64,000 bases of DNA from Kryptolebias marmoratus (Eukaryota; Chordata; Actinopteri; Cyprinodontiformes; Rivulidae), in contig NC_051448.1 of the NCBI RefSeq assembly GCF_001649575.2, positions 20,376,328-20,440,327 of the forward strand. Direction: 5' to 3'. The translations under genes were made by a program, and so were the position numbers. Positions 11,575 to 19,302 of the stretch are shown one piece after another. Under the pieces are notes generated by a model. The model worked only from the letters and a program-made list of their open reading frames with translations. It was not told the origin of the DNA and did not search any database. The first letter of the stretch is position 1; each line of letters begins with the position of its first letter.

Positions 11575-11860
11575 TGTGTGTGTGTGGACTTGTATTTGCT
11601 ACATTGTGGGGACAATTTTCCTAACGTATACTAACTTGTGAGGACCAACTGCGCCTGGTCCCCATGAGGAGAAATTATGTTTTTTGGGTTAGTGGTTAGG
11701 TTTAGGACTAAAGGGTTAGGGTTAGCTATGTACTGGTAATGGTTAGGGTTAGGGTAAGGGTCAGTGTTAGGCTGTAGTAATGTATGGAAGTCAATGGAAA
11801 GTCCCCACAAAGGTAGAGGGACAGACACTGTGGTGTGTGTGTGTGTGTGTAAATAAGAGG
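11575..11860. repeat. GTCCCCACA-bounded repeat with TTAGGG-like core
   Basis: TGTGGGGAC at 11,605-11,613 and its reverse complement GTCCCCACA at 11,801-11,809 bound a core with several GGTTAGGGTTAGGG motifs, then a (TG)n tract. The motif order (TGTGGGGAC, GGTCCCCATGAGGA, GGTTAGGGTT, ATGGAAGTCAATGGAAAG) is that of a repeat I know as very common in fish genomes. It is not a telomere. Confidence 0.7.
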
Positions 11861-12105
11861 AGGGGAGAAAACAGCTGCAGAGGCTCTCTGGCGCAGACCT
11901 CTCCACAGGGAGCAGGAAGGGCTCCAAGTGCCCCAAGCTCAGCAGCCCCGGAAACACACAACCCATCTTTCCTTTCACTCACACACACACACCATACATT
12001 ACACACATTGCAGTTATGTCTCAAATACACTCAAGGGCCTTGTTACTTGCTTGTCATCTGGCTTACTCAGTTATTTAAACTTTTAGATCATTTCAGTTAG
12101 ATATT

Positions 12106-12760
12106 CGTCACCAAAAGGTAAAAGGTGGGTAATCATGTTTTTGCCTCTGTGTGTGTGTGTTTTCATTTGTCTGTCTGTTAGCAAAAGCACCTCATAAACC
12201 ACTGAAGACATTGTAATGTAACTTTCTGAACTGGATGTACATCTACAACTGATTAACCTTTAGAAACAAACAGATTCAAGATGGCCGCCACAGCAAACTG
12301 ATATTAGCAAACAAATAATGGCTGTGACTCAGTCAACTTGACTAATTGAGCTGAGATTTGGTGTTGTAGTCACCTAAGCTGATCTCCAACACATAATCTG
12401 AGCAATAACAAAGTGAAACAAATGTTTTGTTTAAGATTTTGTCATTAGCTGTCATAGTCAGCTGTGTCTGTTAGCGAAACATCTCATGAACCACAGGATG
12501 GATTTTAATTCAACTTTCTGAACATAATCCTTAGTTGTACGTCAACAACTGATTACTTTTTGAAGTCAGCCCAATTCAACATGGCTCCCACAGCCAACTG
12601 ACTCTAGAAAACACAAACATTACCATTACTCAGTCAGTGTTATGGGTATTGAACTAAACTTTGGCGTGGTAGTAGCTGAGAGTCATTCCAAACACATACT
12701 CTGAGAACTAACTGATTGCACAAAAGTTTGCGATTTTGCATGAGGTCGTTCAAACCGTTA
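12106..12760. repeat. Tandem pair of a ~290-bp dispersed repeat
   Basis: Two successive units (about 12,164-12,455 and 12,456-12,760) share: TGTCTGTTAGC, CTCATGAACCAC, a lysine-poor AATTCAACTTTCTGAAC block, TACATCTACAACTGATTA, ATTCAAGATGGC and CAACTGA. Single units of the same family occur at 18,254-18,540 and 52,521-52,810. The left edge (AGGTGGGTAATCATG plus TG run) also recurs at 52,525. No coding capacity. Confidence 0.75.
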
Positions 12761-13766
12761 TTTTCAAGGTTTGACCAAAATGGCTGCATCTGTGTCGTTT
12801 CCCAACACAAGATGATCAAAGTTTGAAGCTCTGGGCCGGAAGGCGGAGGGTGATACGCATTCCTCCGGTGAATGCCGAGCCCTTTAACCGTCACTTAGAT
12901 TTACTGTATAAAGAGTGCGTTGGAAACACGGTGTATATTCTGGGATCATCATCTTTCTCCTGGGCACACACTGAACCGTGGCGTGTGGAGCCAGACGACT
13001 CGTCCGGGTTTACCCGGCGCCCCCGCAGCCCCCAGCCCGCTTGTCCTCCGGTGGGATGACACGCGATGAAGTCACTCTGTTTGCCTTGGCACCGGCGTCT
13101 TGGTTTCAGGCACCACGGTGATTCGCCAAGGCCCACGTTCTCCCAGCGGAGGCTCTGCCCACCGCCCTGTCAGAGGAACCAGGCTGTCCTTTGTTGCTCA
13201 GCGCATGGCGGCGTAGGACAATCCAAACCAGGTTCAGGAGCAGGAGGACACCTTGTTTCACCGTTCTTATTTTCTTATTCACATGGGCTTAAGCATCGTA
13301 CAAATACACTGAATTGGTTTTGTAAGCTAGCTATCTGTATTTGAACAGCTGGTTAATATATTATTCTGTATTTGTCTTTCTCTTCAATTAAATTGTCTCC
13401 AGTTTTATTTGGTAAAGAAAACAGTCAAAGCATTTAAAACAACAACAAAAAAAAAGACCTTTACCTACAGAGGAAACCCCACAGATGTTAGATGACAGAT
13501 GTGATGCGAACATAGAGTGAGACAGATCAGTCTTGGCTCACTCAAGTACAGAGGAACGTCTCAAAACTAATTTAATCTGTTCAAACGGGCGATTTATATG
13601 TACAACCAACCTTCATTAATAAAAATAGTGGAAAAAATGACTTGTAATTCATTGCGAACGCACAGAAAATGTGGACAGCACACATATTCGCGGTCATTTT
13701 CAGAATATTAGAGGCATAATAACATACATAATAACACTGATAGAAGCTTTGTTTGATGAGGTAAAT
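12761..13766. other. Intergenic DNA, nothing recognised
   Basis: The GC-richer part (about 12,830-13,260) holds overlapping short frames on both strands with no recognisable domain. It could be conserved non-coding DNA; I see no gene. Confidence 0.4.
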
Positions 13767-13809
13767 CCTAAAAGTTAAAAAGCAAAGCAACTGGGCTTCT
13801 ATTGTGTAG
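13767..13809 (+). repeat. Left half of a foldback repeat split by the nuclease transposon
   Basis: GCAACTGGGCTTCTATTGTG followed by TAG matches the arm of the foldback repeat at 7,850-7,880 (CAACTGGACTTCTATTCTG then TAG). The matching sequence continues not here but after the transposon at 16,734, which dates this copy as older than the transposon. Confidence 0.75.
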
Positions 13810-13966
13810 TAGTGGAGCAGATAAGTGTGATTTTGTGGCAGAATCGTTCATTTCGTGATACAAGCATGAAATTAGATGTAAATATACTTCAGATGTCACT
13901 CTGTCAGGAAAAAGTGCTAGCCACGCAAAATTTCAATATGGCAGCCATGTTTTCAAGATGGCCGCC
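13810..13966 (+). repeat. Left terminal inverted repeat of the nuclease transposon
   Basis: Inverted counterpart of 16,588-16,733. Shared blocks in order: TAGTGGAGCAGATAA, GATACAAGCATGAAATT, ATACTTCAGATGTCACTCTG, GGAAAAAGTGCTAGCCACGC and CAAGATGGCCGCC. Confidence 0.9.
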
Positions 13967-14205
13967 AGAACTTAGAAAAAGTACCAAAAAGCATGCAAAT
14001 CGTTAGTTTTTCTGCATTGGTGAGGAAAAACTGATGGATTTGTCCACCATAGTTAGTTTATTGGTTCATTACGTTAATGTTTCCTATTTTGGAAAAGAAT
14101 TATAATCACTCACTATGAGGAATCCATAAAAATGGGGTCAAAAAGGTCATTGCTCTCTCAGCTCAGAAGACATTCCTTGAAAGGGTCGATCGGCTCACCG
14201 TTGTT

Positions 14206-15873
14206 ATGGAAGAAATGGGAAACCCATTTGCAGAAGAGACAGGAGATCTTCTAAAGCTCGATACAAAGGTCATAGCCGATCAGTCTGGGGCTCAACTGAT
14301 TGTAACTCATTATGCTAGAGGAAAAGATCAGTTCAATGCATTTATAGAAAAGCTACAGACTGACAAAGAATCCTTCAACAAGCCAATCAGAAAGAACAAC
14401 ACTGACTTCTTCAAAACTGAGTCAGAGTCAAAGGACAAATCAGAGACCAAATTACTGAAGGAGGATTGCCAACTGTTTTCCAGGCTTTTCATCTCTTGCC
14501 AAACCCGAGGTTGTGACCTAACAGAATTTTTCAGACATGAGAACCAGACCTTTCCCCCTTCACTTAGCAACAAAGGTAATTTGCACCCTTGTACTAAAGC
14601 TGATCTGGTGGATGTCCTCCAAGCAAAAGTGGATCTCCCGGATTCAAAGCCAGAATCTGACCTGCTGATTATAGATGGTGCATCATTGGTGAATGGAGTG
14701 GCACCCAAAACACCAAAGACATTCAGAGATTATGCAATGAAGGACATTCTTCCCAAAGTGCAAAAATACAGTGACAAGTACAAGAGAACAGACATCATCT
14801 TTGATGTATATCAGAAGTCAAGCTTGAAATCACAAGCCAGATCTAAGCGTGGAAAAGCCATCAGAAGGAGAGTCACAGAAAAGAGTAGGACACCGACGAA
14901 CTGGAAGAGTTTCCTTAGAGACAGTACCAACAAAACAGAATTGTTCCACTTTCTTGCGGAGGCTGTAGCCAAGATGTCTACGCACAATGTCGTAATTGTG
15001 ACAAAGGATGAAAACGCCTTGACATGTGCCAGTCACACGCACATGAGCATAGAAGAGTTGGCTCCCTGTACACATGAGGAGGCAGACACGCGCATCTTCT
15101 TACATGCCTGGCATGCAGTAAAGGAAGGCCACAAGTCTCTAATGATTGATGCAAATGACACAGACATCATCGTAATCGCCATATCGCAGATGCCTTCTCT
15201 CACTGCATCAGGCCTGGAGAAAATGTGGGTTGGATTTGGAAAAGGGGTACATGCTCGATGGCTTCCTATCCATGACCTCGTTTCAACTTTAGGACCAGAG
15301 AAAACACACGGGATGCTATTCTTCCATGCCTTCACTGGATGTGATGTTGTGTCAGGTTTCAACGGCAAAGGAAAGAAGACAGCACGGCAGACGTGGAATG
15401 TCCATGAAGCATCAGCTATCTTTGCAAAACTAAGTCAGTGTCCATCCGAAGTTAAGGAGTCTGATCTAAAGGTTCTGGAGAGATTTGTTGTTCTTATGTA
15501 CGACCGCTCTAGTGCATCTAGTTCTGTAGATGAGTCGAGGCTTGATCTTTTTGCACGGAAGCAAAGAGCATACGACTTAATACCGCCAACACAAAGTGCA
15601 CTGAGAGAACACGCCAAACGAGCAGCCTATCAGGCAGGACATATTTGGGGGCAGTGCATCATACCTCAGCCGGAAGTTCAGTGTCCTTCCAAGTGGGGGT
15701 GGGTGAAGGAAGACAACAATTGGAAAGTGGTATGGACAACTATGGAACCGATTTCGAAATGTTGCCGGGAATTGACAAAATGTGGTTGTAACCTGGAATG
15801 CAGAGGAAGGTGCAAGTGTGCAAAGAATGGACTAAAGTGCACTCAACTTTGCAGTTGCCCTTGTCAGAATTAA
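14206..15873 (+). CDS. PIN/FEN-XPG-like nuclease with C-terminal CXC domain (transposon-borne)
   Basis: The predicted 555-residue protein belongs to a family present in many copies in cnidarian, mollusc and fish genomes, as I recall it. Conserved acidic blocks appear in FEN/XPG order: LLIIDGAS (D157), THEEADTRIFLHA (E291, E292, D294), DANDTDIIVIA (D315, D318, D320) and FTGCDVVSGF (D380). Directly after comes GKGKKTA (387-393), resembling the G-x-G-x-K-T-A helix-hairpin of FEN1. Residues 517-555 hold eleven Cys in a C-x-C-x3-C-x3-C-x-C-x6-C-x3-C-x-C-x-C pattern close to half a Tesmin/TSO1 CXC repeat, probably zinc- and DNA-binding. The frame is open upstream to about 14,119 without an ATG (reading on through FLERVDRLTVV), so the start at 14,206 is provisional and an upstream exon is possible. 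There are no internal stops, which suggests recent activity or selection. Metal-dependent nuclease activity is inferred. Confidence 0.8.
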   Translation: MEEMGNPFAEETGDLLKLDTKVIADQSGAQLIVTHYARGKDQFNAFIEKLQTDKESFNKPIRKNNTDFFKTESESKDKSETKLLKEDCQLFSRLFISCQTRGCDLTEFFRHENQTFPPSLSNKGNLHPCTKADLVDVLQAKVDLPDSKPESDLLIIDGASLVNGVAPKTPKTFRDYAMKDILPKVQKYSDKYKRTDIIFDVYQKSSLKSQARSKRGKAIRRRVTEKSRTPTNWKSFLRDSTNKTELFHFLAEAVAKMSTHNVVIVTKDENALTCASHTHMSIEELAPCTHEEADTRIFLHAWHAVKEGHKSLMIDANDTDIIVIAISQMPSLTASGLEKMWVGFGKGVHARWLPIHDLVSTLGPEKTHGMLFFHAFTGCDVVSGFNGKGKKTARQTWNVHEASAIFAKLSQCPSEVKESDLKVLERFVVLMYDRSSASSSVDESRLDLFARKQRAYDLIPPTQSALREHAKRAAYQAGHIWGQCIIPQPEVQCPSKWGWVKEDNNWKVVWTTMEPISKCCRELTKCGCNLECRGRCKCAKNGLKCTQLCSCPCQN

Positions 15874-15913
15874 TCAAGAACAATAGGTGAATACTGAACG
15901 AATTGGGACTACC

Positions 15914-16144
15914 TGCTCCAGCAAAATAAGGTGCTTGTCAAAAGTATTTTATGACATGTTTGTTTTAATTTACTATTGCAAGTTTTTAGGCACAAAATTG
16001 TAAGAACGGCGTGCTTAAAGTTGATTATCCTAAAGTTCATTTGGGGGGGGGGCTAACTGGCACCAACTTAACTAAAGTTGGTAATGTTGAAAATTAACAA
16101 GTGATTTAATATTTTGTGACAAGCACCTACATTTGCTTAGAGCA
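15914..16144. repeat. Internal inverted repeat inside the nuclease transposon
   Basis: TGCTCCAGCAAAATAAGGTG with CTTGTCA (15,914-15,951) is inverted at 16,108-16,144 (TAATATTTTGTGACAAGCAC, then CTACATTTGCTTAGAGCA). It lies 3' of the ORF. It could be a small nested foldback element or a structured 3' region. Confidence 0.6.
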
Positions 16145-16587
16145 TGAATATGCTGGACTAGGAGTAAAAAATTCACACTTATTTTCTTGGATGTGGACAA
16201 TATGTTCTATTTATGTTTGACGAGTGTGGACTGTTCAGGAACTCGGATAACACCATGTGCACACTGAAAGTGAGTTAATCAAATGTGACTTTATACTCAG
16301 TTCAGCTCTTGATGGGAACATAATCTGTGGAATATCACATTTAATTAAATAATTTGTGTACCTTTACGACAATAATTTGGACTTTGTGATACATGGAACA
16401 TACAATGACATTTGGTGGCCATCTTACAAAATGGCCGCCTTTTTCTAAGTTCACAGCTGACAGTAACTACCATTATCATATTTAACATAGTCATGACAAA
16501 GAAAAGTATAATATTTCTCAATAAGAACCATTTTGGAAAGTTTTACTACTAAAATCCTAACGAATTCAGTGAATTTTAAGGTAATTC

Positions 16588-16733
16588 GGCGGCCATCTTG
16601 GAAAATGGCCGCCATCTTGGAATTTTGCGTGGCTAGCACTTTTTCCTTACAGAGTGACATCTGAAGTATACTTACACCAAATTTCATGCTTGTATCATCA
16701 AATGAATGATTGTTAGCATTATCTGCTCCACTA
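16588..16733 (-). repeat. Right terminal inverted repeat of the nuclease transposon
   Basis: Reverse complement of 13,810-13,966. Its inner edge carries two overlapping AAGATGGCGGCC/AAGATGGCCGCC motifs. A further GGCCATCTTACAAAATGGCC copy lies just inside, at about 16,420-16,437. Confidence 0.9.
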
Positions 16734-16772
16734 TAGTAGAAGATGTTTCACTTCCCATCTGGGAAGTATTAA
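16734..16772 (+). repeat. Right half of the split foldback repeat
   Basis: TAGTAGAAGATGTTTCACTT, then CCCATCTGGGAAG, continues the arm broken at 13,809. Compare TAGCTGAAGACGTTTCGCTT, then CTCATCCGAGGAG, at 7,877-7,909. Confidence 0.75.
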
Positions 16773-16848
16773 AATCAATATTGAACCAATCAGTATTAAT
16801 TAGTATTGAAAAAGCTCTTAAAACTAACTATTGGCGTTAAGTGATTTG

Positions 16849-16982
16849 AATCAGTGGGGGATTAACAGGCTTCTGCAGAGCAAGAAGAGGTAATTTAACC
16901 ACTGAATCAGGTGTGTTGGAGCAGAGAAACAAGGAAAACATGCAGGATAGTGGCCCTCCAGGACCAGGGTTGCCCACCCCTG
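16849..16982 (+). mobile_element. Truncated hAT-like MITE
   Basis: The right part of the same element is found complete at 55,078-55,291: TTAACAGGCTTCTGCAGA, AACCACTGAATCAGGTGTGT, ACATGCAGGATAGTGGCCCT and the terminal CACCCCTG. The left terminal repeat is missing. Confidence 0.8.
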
Positions 16983-18253
16983 ATGTAAAGCATATCGTTG
17001 ATGTTTCGTCTCTACTAGAGGCTGCCATGTTTTCGGGAATCTCTCGGGATGGTAGTCAACTTGACTATTAATCACGTGATTGGAACGGTACAGGATAAAA
17101 AGTTAACGGGAGAAGGAACCAAGCAATAGGGCAAAAAACAAACAAACAACAAAAAACATAGGGCAGGCGCCGTCATGTTGTAGTTCTCTTTCACTGAGTC
17201 GACACTATAACGCCTAGTTTAAAGAACTACACGGCCCTGAAGCCACGGTGCTTCCGGCCGCTGCTTTCCGCCGAAATTCAAAGAACAACAATGGAGGGGG
17301 CAAACACCAGCGCAGAAACCGATCTGATAAAAATGAATTTGCAACGCAGTCAGAAGTAATGATCTGTCTGGTAAGCTCACAGAACTGACAAATAATCGCA
17401 AATAATCCTGAAGTTCATGAGCGTTGTGTGACTGGTATGACAGTTGTATTTTTACGTAATATTTGCATCATATGCACTTTTTTCCCCCAAACCTCAGGTA
17501 AGTAATGCCGTTCTGCTCTTTTGTTCAGTTCACTTGCTTGGTGCAGTTTGTTTTATTTAAGAAGTTTAAAACAGAAAGGTAATGTTGTTGTTTAAAGGAA
17601 ACAGTTGCTCAATAAACTAGTCAAATGAAACTTTATATTTTATGTTTGGGTTCATTCAACTACGGAAGATGAGGTGTGACCCATGTGCTGTTTTTTTTTT
17701 TTCTTCTTTTTTGTTTTTACTGTATCTGACCTCCAAAAAAGCTAGAAACATGGACTTAGCAGCTGATGCTCCATAGAAAAACTATAGGGACCATCGGCCA
17801 TGTATTATTTATGTTTTGTGCCCTTTAGTGAAGGTTTTTTGTTTGGATTAAGACAATAAATGCCTTCCTATTTTACCACAGATGAACTGTTCCTGTTACC
17901 ATATCTTTTGAAATAAAACTACAGAACACAATGTAATCTAAGAAAGAATTGGGAGAAGATTGAATCAAATCAAATTCAATGTATTTCCTAAAGACTAGAT
18001 AGAGAAAATAAATGGGAGTGGTACGGGAGCTGGAGTCATTTTCCGGAATCGAGACAGGACAGGAGTGAAAATCCACTCCCGTGTCACCCTCTAGTCCCTA
18101 CCGGTGAATGTGCCACAGCTGTTTATCCGCCGTCATCGGCGGCCCTGCTTATTAGCCTGCGAGTTCACGGCAGGGGGAGGAGCTGTAAGGTGGGCTCGTT
18201 TCAATTTTCAGGCCAAGTCCACGGTTTTCTCAGAACTCCCTACACCCTAAGTA
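16983..18253. other. Intergenic DNA, nothing recognised
   Basis: A short frame starting at 17,290 (MEGANTSAETDLIKM, about 22 codons) sits in GC-richer sequence but has no supporting context. The rest is AT-rich. I see no gene. Confidence 0.4.
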
Positions 18254-18540
18254 TTGACCCAAACTCTGTCTGTCCATTAGTGAAACACACTATCTCCTGA
18301 ACCACTGGGTGGATTTTAACGAACTTTCAGAAAGTCATCATTGGACGTACATCTTTAACTGATCAACCTTTGGACTCAACATGAGTCAGGACGGCTCAAA
18401 ATTAGTCAAACACTGAGTTTTATGTGGTAGCAATTAGCAAACACAGAGGCATCCTCAACACACACACCGCATTCTTGTGAGATTTCGCAATATTGCGCTT
18501 GATATAATTCACAAGAATCAGCCATAATGGGGCTGTAACT
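18254..18540. repeat. Dispersed ~290-bp repeat, single unit
   Basis: Same family as 12,106-12,760: TGTCTGTCCATTAGTGAAAC, CTCCTGAACCACTGGGTGGA, TTTTAACGAACTTTCAGAAA and GTACATCTTTAACTGATCAA. Confidence 0.7.
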
Positions 18541-18544
18541 CTGT

Positions 18545-19302
18545 CCCTTTTTAGCTCTTTAGGGCCTCCTTCAGCGGCTCTTTGACCAAAGCTAACACAA
18601 AAATGAATTTAAATAATTTTATAACTGCAACAGAAAAAGGTCGATTTCCGTCCAGTTTTATACAACTATATTAATAAAACATCTGTGACAAAATAATACA
18701 AAGACAAAAATGTACCAGTCAGTTTGCGCTACCTTTTTGTTTTGTTTTTTTATAATTCTGAACCTTTTAATAAAACTATGTTAACACATTTGAAACTACA
18801 GTGCAGTTTTGCACACAGATCAAACTATTGTATTAGGAGTCACTGAAATTAGAAGATTTACAAAAATATGACAAGTCATTGTGCTAATAATTAAAAAAAT
18901 GCTTACATTTAATAAAAATGTAATAAAAGTTGAAGTAAATTAAGGTTTTTGCCTATAACAAAAGAAAACCACAAATAATTGCCCAACAAACTAGCCTAAT
19001 TACTCTAAATGTTTTAGACTGTAAGTACTTTATCATAATTTATTATTAATTTTCCACATTTCTACAGCCCAGTTTTTACATGATATAAACAGGAGTTTTG
19101 TCGCTTTCTTTTGTCTTAACATGCAAAACTCCAATAAATGTCAACAATTTATTACTGATCTTTAATTTTATAATCTTTAACACAGCGTTTTTAAAACACT
19201 TAACCAGTCGTGTTATGTTTTGTTGCTCTGGATAGGTTGTTATTTAGCGAGAGAAGGAGCAGAAATGGCTCATTTAGTTGTGCAGGTTGCAGACCCCTGG
19301 CT
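18545..19302 (-). mobile_element. hAT-like transposon remnant
   Basis: The right edge read on the minus strand starts CAGGGGTCTGCAACCTGCAC and continues with GAGCCATTTCTGCTCCTTC. This is the terminus of a hAT-type element I recognise as common in vertebrates. The far edge near 18,555 (TTTAGGGCCTCCTTCAGCGG, CTCTTTGACC) fits its other end. The interior is AT-rich and holds no transposase frame. Confidence 0.5.

Larger units (their letters stand above)
13810..16733 (+). mobile_element. Complete DNA transposon encoding a PIN/FEN-like nuclease
   Basis: The element is 2,924 bp. Its left end TAGTGGAGCAGATAA is the reverse complement of its right end, and the inversion extends about 150 bp with small differences. 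It is flanked by TAG on both sides (13,807-13,809 and 16,734-16,736), consistent with a 3-bp target duplication. The flanks join into one continuous foldback-repeat arm when the element and one TAG are removed, which fixes the boundaries independently. Inside is one long ORF on the + strand. No DDE/D transposase is visible. TIRs, 3-bp duplication and an XPG/FEN-type nuclease recall the Academ superfamily, whose members are reported to carry XPG-like nucleases, but I cannot confirm the assignment. It might also be a non-autonomous relative that captured the gene. Confidence 0.85.

Noticed and set aside
11690..11765. TTAGGG repeats as an interstitial telomere
   Set aside because: Only a few degenerate units inside a GTCCCCACA-bounded fish repeat.
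17290..17360. Short frame MEGANTSAETDLIKM as a first coding exon
   Set aside because: Only about 22 codons, no conserved partner exon or splice site found.
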